Shown one piece after another: positions 8,442 to 19,206 of a DNA stretch of 40,773 nucleotides (its first letter is position 1; every line of letters begins with the position of its first letter). This stretch comes from Planctomycetaceae bacterium (lineage in GTDB: Bacteria > Planctomycetota > Planctomycetia > Pirellulales > Thermoguttaceae), in assembly GCA_012719125.1 (NCBI GenBank), contig JAAYAY010000359.1:1-40773 (forward strand), given 5' to 3'. The position numbers and the translations under genes are program-made. The notes beneath the pieces were generated by a model, which had not been told where the DNA came from, ran no database searches, and saw only the letters and a list, made by a program, of their open reading frames with translations.

Positions 8442-9209
8442 TCACAGCCGGACCGGAATCCCCCGCTGGCGCATCACCTCTTTGGTTTCTCGAATTGTGT
8501 ATTCGCCGTAATGAAAAATGCTTGCCGCCAGGGCGGCTTCCGCCCCTCCCTTGAGAATCGCGTCGGCCATGTGCTCGGGGCATCCGGCGCCTCCGCTCGC
8601 CACGACCGGAATCGTCACCTCGCCGGCTACCGCCGCCGTTATCTCGATATCGAACCCGTCCTTGGTCCCGTCGGCGTCCATCGACGTCAGCACGATCTCG
8701 CCCGCCCCAAGCCGCTCGACTTCGCGTGCCCACGCGACCGCCTCCAGACCGGTTCCGATCCGCCCGCCGTTGATATGCACTTCCCAGAACTCCGAACCGT
8801 TCTTCTGCACGCGTTTGGGATCGATGTTCACCACGATACACTGACTGCCGAATCGTCGCGCCGCCTCTCGTACAAACCCCGGATCGCGACAGGCAGCCGA
8901 GTTGATCGATACCTTGTCGCTTCCGGCGTTCAACAGCGCCCGAATATCATCGATCGCGCGGATGCCGCCTCCGACCGTCAACGGCATGAACACCACTTCC
9001 GCCGTTCGCCGAACCACATCCAGGATGATGTCCCGGTCTTCGTGACTGGCGGTGATGTCGAGGAACACCAACTCGTCTGCACCTTCTCGCTCGTAGCGTG
9101 CAGCAACCTCTACCGGGTCCCCGGCGTCCCGCAAGTTCAGGAAATTCGTTCCTTTCACAACCCTGCCTTGGTTCACGTCCAAACAGGGAATGATCCGTTT
9201 TGCGAGCAT
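8442..9209 (-). CDS. hisF: Imidazole glycerol phosphate synthase, cyclase subunit
   Basis: 255 residues, the normal HisF length. A (beta/alpha)8 barrel that uses ammonia delivered by HisH to convert PRFAR into imidazole glycerol phosphate and AICAR, linking histidine and purine synthesis. Visible: [19 protein letters not shown] at the N-terminus with the catalytic D11, FLDITAS, the phosphate-binding TVGGGIR and VASGGAG loops, VVNIDPKRV with the second catalytic Asp, and [14 protein letters not shown]. The start is the ATG at 9209; the 34 upstream codons of open frame are not family sequence. hisH is not adjacent. pilT follows 67 bases later on the same strand, probably by chance. Confidence 0.97.
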   Translation of the reverse strand: MLAKRIIPCLDVNQGRVVKGTNFLNLRDAGDPVEVAARYEREGADELVFLDITASHEDRDIILDVVRRTAEVVFMPLTVGGGIRAIDDIRALLNAGSDKVSINSAACRDPGFVREAARRFGSQCIVVNIDPKRVQKNGSEFWEVHINGGRIGTGLEAVAWAREVERLGAGEIVLTSMDADGTKDGFDIEITAAVAGEVTIPVVASGGAGCPEHMADAILKGGAEAALAASIFHYGEYTIRETKEVMRQRGIPVRL

Positions 9210-9775
9210 CGCATCCGCACCGCTTCCACGGATGGTTCCTGTCGTTTTGGGCAAGCAGAAAGACGAGCGCTCGACCAACGGAAGAGACCTGCGGCCCAAT
9301 CGACATACCACTCATGGCGGTTAGTTTCTAAAGCGCTCAACGAAGCAAACCAGAGAGTTGCGACAAGCTGCAACGGCGACCGCCACGCTCCCAAGCCTAC
9401 TTCCAGAACGTTTCCTATTGTCGACACAGTAAGCCCTTACTGTAAGTCGCCCAGACGCCGTGGTCAACGGGCTGATCCTCATACCCCTCTCAGGGTGTAT
9501 GGCCTCCCGGCAACGGGCATCGAGTATGACACCGAACGGGCTCCACTCGCGCAAATGCCGAAGGTGTCAACCCTGGCCAATCCCACTCGATCAGGGGTCG
9601 TGTTCGTGGTGGCTGCCTGCAGTGGTTGTGGCCCCTCGGAATGACGGCGACTAGAATGACCTGCTGCTTCCGTCCGGACATGTGGTGCAGCCTGAGCTAC
9701 CCGCTTTCGAGGGGTTGAGATTGGAACGCGGAGTGAAGTAGCGGCCCACCGTCTCCCGTCACCTTCCCGAGATCC
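9210..9775. other. Divergent intergenic region between hisF and the GH13 gene
   Basis: 566 bases with no supported gene. Several open frames cross it but none has family-like sequence or a clear ribosome site. A tRNA-like stretch on the minus strand around 9240-9300 was examined and rejected. It must hold promoters for hisF (minus) and the GH13 gene (plus), although I cannot define them. Confidence 0.4.
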
Positions 9776-11485
9776 ATGCCGACCGACGTGAACTGTCGAG
9801 AACGAATCCGTTCGCACCTCAACCGCCTCTACCCCGGCGACGTGGAAGGGACCCTGGCGGAGTTGGTTGCGAGGATAGACAAGGCGGCCTCGGCAATTCC
9901 GGCTCGGCGTGCCGTGTGGGACCAGACCGACTGCGTCCTCATCACCTACGGCGATCAAGTCAGCCAGGACGGCGAGGCCCCCCTCGAAACGCTGCGGAAC
10001 TTCCTTCTCCGGCATGATCTCGAATCGCTCCTGAGTATCGTTCACGTTCTCCCCTTCTTCCCCTACTCGTCGGACGACGGGTTTTCGGTGATCGACTACC
10101 GCCGGGTCGACCCGGTGCTGGGAGATTGGTCCGACGTGGCGGCGCTCGGCAAGAGCTTCGACTTGATGTTCGATCTGGTGGTCAACCACTGTTCCCGGCA
10201 CAGCGAGTGGTTCCAGAAGTACCTTGCCGGCGAGGAGCCTTACGCGGGGTACTTCATCGAGGCCGATCCTTGCGACGACGTTTCGCTCGTGACGCGTCCC
10301 CGAAGCCATCCGCTGCTCACCCCGTTTGAAACCTCGCGAGAAACGCGGCACGTCTGGACCACGTTCAGCGACGACCAGGTCGACCTGAATTTTGCGGCAC
10401 CGTCGGTGCTGATTGAAATGATCGACGTCTTGCTCTTCTATTTGCAGCGTGGGGCACGGATCATCCGGCTTGATGCGATTGCCTATTTGTGGAAAGAGTT
10501 GGGAACCTCGTGCATCCATTTGCCGCAGACCCACGAAGTGGTGAAGTTGATGCGAACCGTCGTCGACGCGGTGGCCCCGGGCACGATACTGCTCACGGAG
10601 ACGAACGTTCCACACAAGGAGAATGTGAGCTACTACGGCAACGGGGATGAAGCCCAGATGGTCTACCAGTTCAGCCTGGCACCGTTGCTGGCCGAGGCCC
10701 TGCAAACCGGCGACGCATCGGTGCTCAATCACTGGCTGGCCGGTCTCGAACCGACTCCGCCGGGAACGACGGTTCTCAATTTCACCGCATCCCACGACGG
10801 CATCGGCATCCGGCCGCTGGAGGGCATCATGCCTTCGGATCGCGCCGAGCGATTTGTCGAAGCCGTGCAACGGCGCGGCGGGCGGGTCAGCATGAAACGC
10901 AATACGGACGGCTCGGAGAGCCCCTACGAGTTGAACATCACCTATTTCGACGTGGTGGCCGATCCGGATCGTCCCGATCCTCTGTCGCACGTACGCCGTT
11001 TCCTGGCCGGGCAGGCCGTCATGCTCTCCCTCAAGGGCATTCCGGGAATCTACTTCCACAGCCTTGTAGGTACCCCCAACGATCTCGCGGGAGTCCGACA
11101 GACGGGCCGAGCGCGGACGATCAATCGTCGGAAATTCCGCCTGGAGGAGTTGGAGGCGACGCTCGATCGAGCCGGTTCGCCTCAGGCACAGGTTTTCGAG
11201 GGCTACTGCCGTCTCCTGGACGTTCGTCGCCGGCAGCCCGCCTTTCACCCCGAGGCTCTGCAACGAGTGATCCGGACGGAAGCCCCGGCCGTGGTTGCCG
11301 TGGTCCGAGAGAGCACGACCCCATTCCAGAGACTACTGGTCCTCGCGAACCTTGGGCACCAGGCTGTTCCCGTAGAGGTTGAGGGCCTCATCGGGGCTCA
11401 ACCGAAGCGCGACCTTCTGAACCTGGACCCCGTTGGACCGGCAGTCGCCCTGGCCCCCTATCAGGTCCGCTGGCTCGAGTTCTGA
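9776..11485 (+). CDS. GH13 sucrose-phosphorylase-family enzyme, perhaps glucosylglycerate phosphorylase
   Basis: 569 residues. A GH13 subfamily 18-type (beta/alpha)8 enzyme: VLPFFPYSSDDGFSVIDYRR, then DLVVNHCSRHSEWF, RLDAIAYLWKE (catalytic nucleophile Asp, about residue 231), LLTETNVPH (acid/base Glu, about 274) and FTASHDGIGIRPLEGI (third acid, about 339), followed by a small C-terminal beta domain. The family phosphorolyses alpha-glucosides such as sucrose, sucrose 6'-phosphate or glucosylglycerate, releasing glucose 1-phosphate. The length, longer than the roughly 490-500 residues of classical sucrose phosphorylases, fits glucosylglycerate phosphorylases better; that choice is inference. 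It is a single-gene unit, cytoplasmic with no signal peptide. Confidence 0.88.
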   Translation: MPTDVNCRERIRSHLNRLYPGDVEGTLAELVARIDKAASAIPARRAVWDQTDCVLITYGDQVSQDGEAPLETLRNFLLRHDLESLLSIVHVLPFFPYSSDDGFSVIDYRRVDPVLGDWSDVAALGKSFDLMFDLVVNHCSRHSEWFQKYLAGEEPYAGYFIEADPCDDVSLVTRPRSHPLLTPFETSRETRHVWTTFSDDQVDLNFAAPSVLIEMIDVLLFYLQRGARIIRLDAIAYLWKELGTSCIHLPQTHEVVKLMRTVVDAVAPGTILLTETNVPHKENVSYYGNGDEAQMVYQFSLAPLLAEALQTGDASVLNHWLAGLEPTPPGTTVLNFTASHDGIGIRPLEGIMPSDRAERFVEAVQRRGGRVSMKRNTDGSESPYELNITYFDVVADPDRPDPLSHVRRFLAGQAVMLSLKGIPGIYFHSLVGTPNDLAGVRQTGRARTINRRKFRLEELEATLDRAGSPQAQVFEGYCRLLDVRRRQPAFHPEALQRVIRTEAPAVVAVVRESTTPFQRLLVLANLGHQAVPVEVEGLIGAQPKRDLLNLDPVGPAVALAPYQVRWLEF

Positions 11486-11497
11486 CGAACTCCTCCC

Positions 11498-11531
11498 GAA
11501 CCCTGGTCCTGAACCCCGAACCCTGAACCCC
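11498..11531. repeat. Short GAACCC-type tandem repeat between convergent genes
   Basis: Four imperfect GAACCC copies (at 11498, 11511, 11518 and 11525), alternately followed by C and T, fill the gap between the GH13 stop and the end of the minus-strand hypothetical gene. It is a simple-sequence tract, not a hairpin, and has no evident function. Confidence 0.45.
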
Positions 11532-11538
11532 AACAACT

Positions 11539-12231
11539 CTACATGTACTCGCAGTCCATGCCGAGTCGAGTCTGGAGCTCCTGGAACTGGCGGGCGTATT
11601 GATCGCTGGACGAGTGGACGTGTTCGGCTTCGGTGATGAACTTCATCTTGTCGTCGCAGCGGCAACGATGATCCCGGAAGATCCGTTCATACTCGTTGAG
11701 GTTCTCGCCGTAGACGATGAGCAATTTGTGCTCGTCGAACTGGATTTCCTGAGGGATGCCGGGATTGAGCACGGCGATGCCTGTGCAGCCGTCGTTGAGC
11801 AGCAGTTCCTCGTACTCGTAGAGAATGCTCTTGAGCACGGGCACATCGATATGCTCGCGATAGAGGTCCTGGTGGCCTTGGCGCTCGTGGCTGTGGCTGG
11901 TTTCGAGAACGACGTCGACTACCATTCCAAGCGGGTCGAGGAGGTCGAGGAAGGTCTCGAAAACGGAACTCTTGCTGACGGCTCCCATCAGCACGGGGAC
12001 GTTGGACCGGCTTTCTTCGTCCCGGTAGGAATCATGCCGATAACCCTGGCAAGGGACTACTTGAAGATCGTACGAAGGGCGCACCGCATCGGTCAGGTCG
12101 AAATCGCCGTAACGCGACACCGCCAGATGCGTCTCCAACTCTTCCTCGCTGAGATGCTCAAAGCTGCTGGTTCCAACCGGAATGGAACCGTCTCGGAAGA
12201 CATTGCGGAAGAATCTCTTGAGGAAGCCCAT
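11539..12231 (-). CDS. Conserved-looking hypothetical cytoplasmic protein
   Basis: 230 residues, ATG at 12231. No signal peptide or membrane segment. The sequence is acidic and well composed, with features of a real folded protein: FETFLDLLDPLGMVVDVVLE, ILYEYEELLLNDGCTGIAVL, and an HKLLIVYGENLNEYERIF segment, followed by a C-terminal region with CRCDDKMKFITEAEHVHSS. I do not recognise a family or a catalytic signature. It is a single gene that converges with the GH13 gene and is separated from the next plus-strand gene by 0.75 kb. Function unknown. Confidence 0.72.
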   Translation of the reverse strand: MGFLKRFFRNVFRDGSIPVGTSSFEHLSEEELETHLAVSRYGDFDLTDAVRPSYDLQVVPCQGYRHDSYRDEESRSNVPVLMGAVSKSSVFETFLDLLDPLGMVVDVVLETSHSHERQGHQDLYREHIDVPVLKSILYEYEELLLNDGCTGIAVLNPGIPQEIQFDEHKLLIVYGENLNEYERIFRDHRCRCDDKMKFITEAEHVHSSSDQYARQFQELQTRLGMDCEYM

Positions 12232-12498
12232 CGATTGGTTCTCGTCTCTTCACGTATTGGGTTGCCACCTGACCTACCGTACGTTCCGGACCTTGCCGGA
12301 GATCCCTTGGCGGGCCGACTCGGCCCCGCAGGTTCAACCGTTGTCTTTCCAGCCGCTCGCGAAACTTGCCGCAACGGAGCCTGAACCCGCACGGCGTTTC
12401 CCTGTCTGTTGAGGGGCCTTCTTTGTCTTGCGCGACCCGTCGCGGGCCGTCACTACCAAACCGTAGGTCAAAGTTGTGGCCGATCTCCCGTGTTCCGG

Positions 12499-12515
12499 CC
12501 GGTTTGCCCAACCGG
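12499..12515. repeat. Hairpin CCGGTT-5-AACCGG
   Basis: A 6-bp perfect inverted repeat with a 5-base loop. It shares its arm sequence with the larger hairpin 20 bases downstream, which suggests a local family of related elements rather than chance, although GC-rich DNA makes short dyads common. Confidence 0.35.
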
Positions 12516-12534
12516 GCGTGCTCACCGTCCGGCA

Positions 12535-12558
12535 CAACCGGACCTGTTGTTCCGGTTG
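12535..12558. repeat. Hairpin CAACCGGA-8-TCCGGTTG
   Basis: A perfect 8-bp inverted repeat with an 8-base loop, beside the shorter CCGGTT/AACCGG hairpin. No T-tract follows on either strand, so it is not an intrinsic terminator. It could be a protein-binding dyad or part of a structured leader; neither can be shown from sequence alone. Confidence 0.4.
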
Positions 12559-12977
12559 CCAGGATCGGTGCAGTCGGCCTCACCGTCAGGGTTAAGGCCA
12601 CACCGCTCGTGGGGGGGCGAGAAATCCCGATCGGCTCGAACCGTACTAGCCAAGTCTAGCACCGCGAAACAACTCAGGTTGCCGCCGGATACCCGTTCGC
12701 GACGAATCTCTTCACCCCGTGCGGCAAGCTCTCGGCGTCAGGCCGAATATTTCTCCCCGAGACTCACACTGACCGGAAATCCCGACCCAGAAAGCAGCCT
12801 TCGAGACGACACCGGCATGCGATCTCGAGATGGTGAGCAACCCGGCCACAGACTCCCGCCCACTCCCGGGCGCTCGTCACACGGCCTGCCACGAGTACAA
12901 TGGGAAGGCGTCGGCGAGCAGGAGACCTCAATGGCTGGGCGAACCGAGACCTCGGCATCGGTGTGAAAGGAAGGGAT

Positions 12978-14516
12978 ATGGAAACTTGGACATGGAAGCA
13001 TGCCGCTGGCCGACGATGGTGGCTATTGCCGGTCATCGTGGCGGTGTTGGGGTGCGGGCCGACTTCCTGCTCGACTTCGTCCCCCAGCTCTCGCGGGTCA
13101 GAAGACGCCCATTTGGAGCAGGAGACTTGGGATGTCGTGTTCCTGAACGGCGAGCGCGCCGGTCACATCCATACGAGCGTCTTTCGGGAAACCGGTTCGG
13201 CGGGAGACGTCCTGCGGATCGAGCAGGAAGAGGCCTTGACGTTGCGCAGGGGCGACAATCGCATCGACACCCGCTGCACCACCACGTCACTCGAGACTCC
13301 CGACGGCCGGCTTCTCGAATTCACCTGCGATCTCGTGCAGGGCAACATCCCCATGGAAGCGAAAGGACAGGTGGTCGGAAACGAACTGCAAATCGAAGTC
13401 GGCGCAGCCGGCCGGAAGACGAAGGCCTCTCTTCCCTGGGCGGAAGAACTCGGCGGCCCCTACCGAGTACCTGCCGCACTCAAGAGCCAGCCGCTGACTC
13501 CCGGAGAGACTCGCGTCTTCCGCTATCTGGACGCCGGTACGAACCAACTTGCGACCAGGACCCTGACGGCAGCCGACTTCGAGGAGACGCAACTGACGCG
13601 GCAGCCGCGCCGTCTGCTGCGGGTAGAGTCCCAAACGTCCATCGCCGACAGTACGATCAAGAGCACCTTGTGGGTCGATCAAGACGGTGAGATCTATAAG
13701 GAACAGATCCCCGAAATGTTCGACTACACGGCCATTCGGGCAACCCGGCAAGAAGCCATGAAGAAGGTGACGCAGATCGATTTCGACCTGGGGAAACTGT
13801 CGGCTGTCCCCGTTGATCGCCCCCTGCCGGCGCCCCACAACACCAAGCGAATCGTGTATCGCGTCCATCTCGAATCGTCCGATCCGGCCCGCGTTTTCGC
13901 TTCCTGCCGCACGCAGCAGGTCGTTTCGGAAGATGAGCACACGGCCCTGGTGACCGTCTATGCAATCCGCCCGAACCATACAACCGGCAACCCGCAAGCT
14001 CAGCCGGAGAGTACGACGGACGGAGATCTGGAACCCAATCACCTGATCCAGAGCGACGATGGAGAAGTCGCCGACTTGGCGCGGCGAATTGCCGGCGAAA
14101 CCGGCGATCCCTGGCAGACGGCCATCGCCCTGGAGAGGTGGGTGAACGCGAACATGACTTCCCAGGGGAGCTCGTCGGCCTTTGCCACGGCTGCCGAGGT
14201 CGCCCGCGATCGGAAGGGCGATTGTACCGAACATGCGGTCCTGCTGGCCGCGTTGGCCAGGGCACGGGGCATCCCGGCCCGGGTTGCGATCGGATTGGTC
14301 TACTACCGCCAAGAGTTCCTCTACCACATGTGGAATGAACTCTCTATCGACGGCACCTGGATCCCCTTGGATGCGACGCTGGCGCAAGGGGGGATCGGGG
14401 CGGCCCATCTCAAAATCATCGACAGTAATCTCCAAGGGGCCTCGCCCCAAGCCGCTTTCCTGCCCGTGACCGAAGTCATCGGCCAACTGAGGATCGAGAT
14501 TCTCGAGGTCGAGTAG
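12978..14516 (+). CDS. Transglutaminase-like lipoprotein
   Basis: 512 residues from the ATG at 12978, which has AAGGAAGGG just upstream; the open frame extends to 12900 but without family-like residues. A lipoprotein signal ends in VLGC (Cys26), so the protein is probably anchored in an envelope membrane. The first 340 residues are a beta-rich region of unknown type (WDVVFLNGERAGHIH). Residues about 355-490 form a transglutaminase-core domain with Cys in GDCTEHAVLLAALARARG (about 415), His in YHMWNELSID and Asp in WIPLDATLA, the intact catalytic triad order. Such periplasmic domains are thiol proteases or amide-cleaving enzymes, not necessarily crosslinkers. The adenosyltransferase gene follows after 51 bases. 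Confidence 0.85.
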   Translation: METWTWKHAAGRRWWLLPVIVAVLGCGPTSCSTSSPSSRGSEDAHLEQETWDVVFLNGERAGHIHTSVFRETGSAGDVLRIEQEEALTLRRGDNRIDTRCTTTSLETPDGRLLEFTCDLVQGNIPMEAKGQVVGNELQIEVGAAGRKTKASLPWAEELGGPYRVPAALKSQPLTPGETRVFRYLDAGTNQLATRTLTAADFEETQLTRQPRRLLRVESQTSIADSTIKSTLWVDQDGEIYKEQIPEMFDYTAIRATRQEAMKKVTQIDFDLGKLSAVPVDRPLPAPHNTKRIVYRVHLESSDPARVFASCRTQQVVSEDEHTALVTVYAIRPNHTTGNPQAQPESTTDGDLEPNHLIQSDDGEVADLARRIAGETGDPWQTAIALERWVNANMTSQGSSSAFATAAEVARDRKGDCTEHAVLLAALARARGIPARVAIGLVYYRQEFLYHMWNELSIDGTWIPLDATLAQGGIGAAHLKIIDSNLQGASPQAAFLPVTEVIGQLRIEILEVE

Positions 14517-14567
14517 CGAGGCAGGCGGTGGAAGGAATCTGCCAGTTAGACGCACAAAGGCAAGTCC

Positions 14568-15122
14568 ATGCATCCAAGGATCTACACGCGAACTGGCGAC
14601 CACGGCGAGACAGGCCTGTTCCGCGGCCCCCGAGTGGGAAAAGACATGCCGAGGATCGAGGTTCTCGGAACGCTGGACGAATTGAATGCGATGCTTGGAG
14701 CCAGCCGGTCCAAGTCCCTGGGTGAGGAGATCGACGCGATCGTCCAGCGCGTCCAGAACGAGCTGTTTGTGTTGGGGGCAGAGATTTCGACGCCCGACCC
14801 GACGCAACTCGCGATGCCGCGTCTTGAACGGCGGCACGTGGACGCACTGGAGAGCGACATCGACCGCCTATCCGAGACCCTGCCCCCCCTGACCGCCTTC
14901 ATCCTGCCGGGAGGGACGCCGGCCGCGGCCGATCTCCACCTGGCGCGGACGATATGCCGTCGCGCCGAACGCCGGCTGGTGACCTTGTTGCGAGAGGTCC
15001 CGGAAGAGATTTCGTTCGTTCTTCTCGCCTATCTGAATCGCCTGGCGGACCTCCTGTTCGTCATCGCGCGGGCGGCCAACTCAAGGGCTAACCGGGCCGA
15101 TACACTCTGGCAGACTCCGTAG
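14568..15122 (+). CDS. PduO-type cob(I)yrinic acid a,c-diamide adenosyltransferase
   Basis: 184 residues, the usual size of the PduO/MMAB-type ATP:corrinoid adenosyltransferase, which moves the adenosyl group of ATP to cob(I)alamin to make coenzyme B12. Diagnostic segments: the N-terminal ATP site YTRTGDHGETGLF, GTLDELNAMLGASRS, FILPGGTPAAADLHLART, ICRRAERR and YLNRLADLLFVIARAAN. It is a trimeric helical-bundle enzyme acting in the cytoplasm. The neighbouring transglutaminase lipoprotein has no evident link to B12, and no B12-dependent enzyme or B12 riboswitch is visible here. Confidence 0.93.
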   Translation: MHPRIYTRTGDHGETGLFRGPRVGKDMPRIEVLGTLDELNAMLGASRSKSLGEEIDAIVQRVQNELFVLGAEISTPDPTQLAMPRLERRHVDALESDIDRLSETLPPLTAFILPGGTPAAADLHLARTICRRAERRLVTLLREVPEEISFVLLAYLNRLADLLFVIARAANSRANRADTLWQTP

Positions 15123-15255
15123 CCTAAGCGTGCCCAAAGTCTGCGCAATGCCTGCACGCGGCAAGGGCGTGACGGGCTTCTCGACCTTCGTCGCATTCGC
15201 ACAAGCTGTTTCTTCACAGTTACTTAACGCTTGGGCGCGGGGCTCAGAACACGTT

Positions 15256-15271
15256 TGGCACATCAGTTGCA
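15256..15271 (+). promoter_or_regulatory. Sigma-54 promoter for amtB and PII
   Basis: TGGCACATCAGTTGCA matches the -24/-12 consensus TGGCAYRNNNNTTGCW at every defined position, with exactly 10 bases between the invariant GG and GC. It lies about 110 bases upstream of the amtB start on the coding strand. Nitrogen-control operons of this type are classically transcribed by RpoN RNA polymerase with an NtrC-type activator. I did not find a clear upstream activator dyad. Confidence 0.85.
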
Positions 15272-15381
15272 AACGGAGTCGACAGTGCAATTTGGCTTGG
15301 CAACAGCTTCTGCGGGCTGTTGACTTCGTGACCCCTGTCAGCGCGATAGGCGCCTGAAAACGTCTGCAAAAGGTGTGGAGC

Positions 15382-17192
<1,811 letters not shown>

Positions 17193-17278
17193 AGACGCTG
17201 ACAGAGCCGGCGATTGTGTTCACGAGTGCCCGTGCAAGACTCACCGTCATCCATGGGCCTCATAGGCCGGATTGTCTC

Positions 17279-18496
17279 TCAGGCCGCCCGTCGGTGAACG
17301 AAGTCGCTACCCGCTGCGTGTTCCAACGCGAGAACGGCCCCGTCATTCCGAACGGCACGTGCCCGGGCGGTCGCCACTTCCTCGTAAGTCGCGACGACTT
17401 GGCTGAAGCTGCGGTCGAGCGGGTGCTTCATGGCCGTCCGCCGAGCGGCGAGGCCCATCCGTTCGGCTCGGGCGGAATCGCGGAACCGTTCCACGCGATC
17501 CGCCAGATCGGCGGCGCCGCCGTCGAACAGGTGAATGTCGCTGCCGTCCGTAAACAACTCGGCCGCACCGTTTCCCTGCGTTGTGATGCTCGGAAGGCCA
17601 CAGGCAGCCGCTTCCAGCAGGGACAGGCTGAACGGCGCGTAGCGCGTGGGTACCAGCAACACGTCCGCGGCAGCGTAGTAGGGAAGTCGATCGTCAATCG
17701 GGCCCACAACGGTTACGTTCTCTGCAAGGCCGAACCGATCGACCAATCGTTGCGGAGGTGTCACTCGTCTGTCGCCGACAACGACCAGGTGAGCCGGAAC
17801 CCGCTTGCCTGACAGTCGTCGCAGCGCACGAAACACGACGTGCCACGTTCCCTGCTGATAGTCGTCGGCAAGGGCCAGCAGGAGCAGGGTCCTGGCATCG
17901 ATTCCTAATCTCCGCCGCACGGCTTCCCGGCGGAGCTTGCGGATATGCGGCGAGAATTTCTTGATATCGACGCCGGGATGAACGACGCGAACTCGCTCCG
18001 GCGCCAGATCGTGGATGACACAATAGTCGCGCGCTACCATCTGGGAAGGCGCAAGAACGATGGAATCATCCCCGTCCAATTGGCGAATTGCCAGTTCGGC
18101 CTGCTGCCGCCGTCGGGGGCTCCGTCGGATGACCATGCGTTTGAAAGGCCGGGCCCACCAGGCGGCGTCCGCCAGTTGGCGTTGCTGCTCGCCGAGGGCT
18201 GATCCGTCGCGGGAACTGAAGACGTCGGCATACCAGGTAATCCCCAGGTCGTGAACAACGTCGGCCCTGAGGGGGCGGAGCTTGGCCTCTGCCGCGGCAG
18301 CCCGCCGGAGCGGTGAACGCGACGAGCCGATGCGATGGGGAACGATCGGGATCTCCGACCCAGCCTTGGAGAAGTGCTGGGCGACGACATGGACCTCGTG
18401 ATTGAGCCGAAGAAGTCCTCGAGCGAACTCGAAGGCGAGTGCCTCCATCTCGCCGCTCTGGGGGTCAAAGCTTTCCAGGGCCAGGGCAATCTTCAT
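17279..18496 (-). CDS. GT4-type glycosyltransferase
   Basis: 405 residues with GGGGAG upstream of the ATG at 18496. Two Rossmann-like halves of the GT-B fold: N-terminal MKIALALESFDPQSGEME with the Gly-rich acceptor loop region, and a C-terminal nucleotide-sugar domain with VRVVHPGVDIKKFSPH, HLVVVGDRR, VTVVGPIDDRLPYYAAAD and the retaining GT4 E-x7-E-type motif region FSLSLLEAAACGLPSITT. Such enzymes transfer hexoses to lipopolysaccharide core or other glycans; the WaaG-like start is suggestive only. It converges with the PII gene and has a long upstream non-coding region. Confidence 0.87.
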   Translation of the reverse strand: MKIALALESFDPQSGEMEALAFEFARGLLRLNHEVHVVAQHFSKAGSEIPIVPHRIGSSRSPLRRAAAAEAKLRPLRADVVHDLGITWYADVFSSRDGSALGEQQRQLADAAWWARPFKRMVIRRSPRRRQQAELAIRQLDGDDSIVLAPSQMVARDYCVIHDLAPERVRVVHPGVDIKKFSPHIRKLRREAVRRRLGIDARTLLLLALADDYQQGTWHVVFRALRRLSGKRVPAHLVVVGDRRVTPPQRLVDRFGLAENVTVVGPIDDRLPYYAAADVLLVPTRYAPFSLSLLEAAACGLPSITTQGNGAAELFTDGSDIHLFDGGAADLADRVERFRDSARAERMGLAARRTAMKHPLDRSFSQVVATYEEVATARARAVRNDGAVLALEHAAGSDFVHRRAA

Positions 18497-19206
18497 CCGG
18501 CATGCTCCCCATCATGGTGCCAGTAGGCAATCTGGGTAAACCATCGGCAATCCGGCTGAGTTTCTTGACGGTTATGCCGATTACGCAGCGTCCTTGCGGC
18601 CTTGCGGACAGAACACCTGATGCGGTACCGGTTTGCGCCATCTCCCGACACTGGAGAATTCGTCGATAAGATGGGAGTACTGGGGCTGAACGTAAATCCC
18701 GGCAGAGTAGAGAGTTCGGGAGGCACGATCGAATCGAGGAACCGAGGTTGAGTTTGCCGATTGATGCGGGTGAATCTAGATAATGAGCCGCCAATCCCCC
18801 TCATTGGAACTAGTTCTTGCTTGACAGAGGGTGTCCGGGCGACGAAACTACGATCCGGAAAACGAACGCGGGGCATGTGTGCCGTTGGCACACATGCCCC
18901 GCATATTCACACCTTTTTCCTTTCCTACTGTCACAGACAGCTTACGGCTCTTCATCCTCACATCAGAATGAAAGGCCGGTTTTCGGGGACGTGACCCAAC
19001 GGCCCCGGATTTCTGAGGTTGGAGCCCGAACGCGGCGCTTCAAGCGTCCTTTGGCAGCGAAGCCAGCAAGGTCTCGGTGCAGCAGTGCGCCGGGAGACGG
19101 CTTGTGGAATTGAATCCGGTTCGGCCGGGCCGCAACGAACGGCGCCCCGGAGGATCGCCGGGTCGTTCATGTGCGTGTGTCAAGAAATAGCAAGGAGATC
19201 TGATCG
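18497..19206. other. Long divergent intergenic region with a strong hairpin
   Basis: 710 bases between divergently transcribed genes without a supported gene. Composition is more mixed and AT-richer than in the coding parts, particularly at 18560-18860. It contains the perfect hairpin at 18868-18902. Promoters for the glycosyltransferase and the ACP operon must lie here; a small RNA could fit, but none is recognised. Confidence 0.45.
18868..18902. repeat. Perfect 16-bp inverted repeat with 3-base loop
   Basis: GCGGGGCATGTGTGCC (18868-18883) and its exact complement (18887-18902) flank a GTT loop. On the plus strand TTTTT follows at 18914-18918, 12 bases after the stem, which is too far for a textbook intrinsic terminator but leaves that option open. 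No gene ends into it from either side, so it may end a small RNA or be a regulatory dyad. Confidence 0.75.

Larger units (their letters stand above)
12232..12977. other. Long divergent intergenic region with inverted repeats
   Basis: 746 bases without a supported gene. Frames that cross it (for example 12409-12966 plus) are Pro/Arg/Ser-rich and look non-coding. The stretch 12490-12560 carries several CCGGTT/AACCGG elements arranged as hairpins, listed separately. Promoters of the flanking divergent genes must be here. Confidence 0.4.

Noticed and set aside
9240-9300. tRNA-like segment on the minus strand upstream of hisF (D-arm-like TTGGTCGAGCGCTCG)
   Set aside because: The D-arm resembles a tRNA, but no anticodon stem forms (GCTCG does not pair with the matching bases) and no T-arm GGTTC follows at the right distance.
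9479-11263. 594-codon minus-strand frame opposite the GH13 gene
   Set aside because: The plus strand carries every catalytic motif of GH13; the reverse frame is Arg/Gln/His-rich shadow.
12409-12966. 185-codon plus-strand frame in the 12.2-13.0 kb spacer
   Set aside because: Composition is Arg/Pro/Ser-rich without hydrophobic core patterns, and it crosses the hairpin region.
13287-14837. 516-codon minus-strand frame opposite the transglutaminase lipoprotein
   Set aside because: It spans two convincing plus-strand genes and encodes no recognisable domain.
15286-15310. Second sigma-54-like site (TGGCAACAG then TCTGC) downstream of the full-consensus one
   Set aside because: The -24 half is only partial and the -12 half lacks TTGC with correct spacing; the site at 15256 explains the promoter.
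17193-17278. Possible terminator between the convergent PII and glycosyltransferase genes
   Set aside because: Only a 5-bp GGCCT/AGGCC dyad near 17260 is visible and no T-tract follows on either strand.
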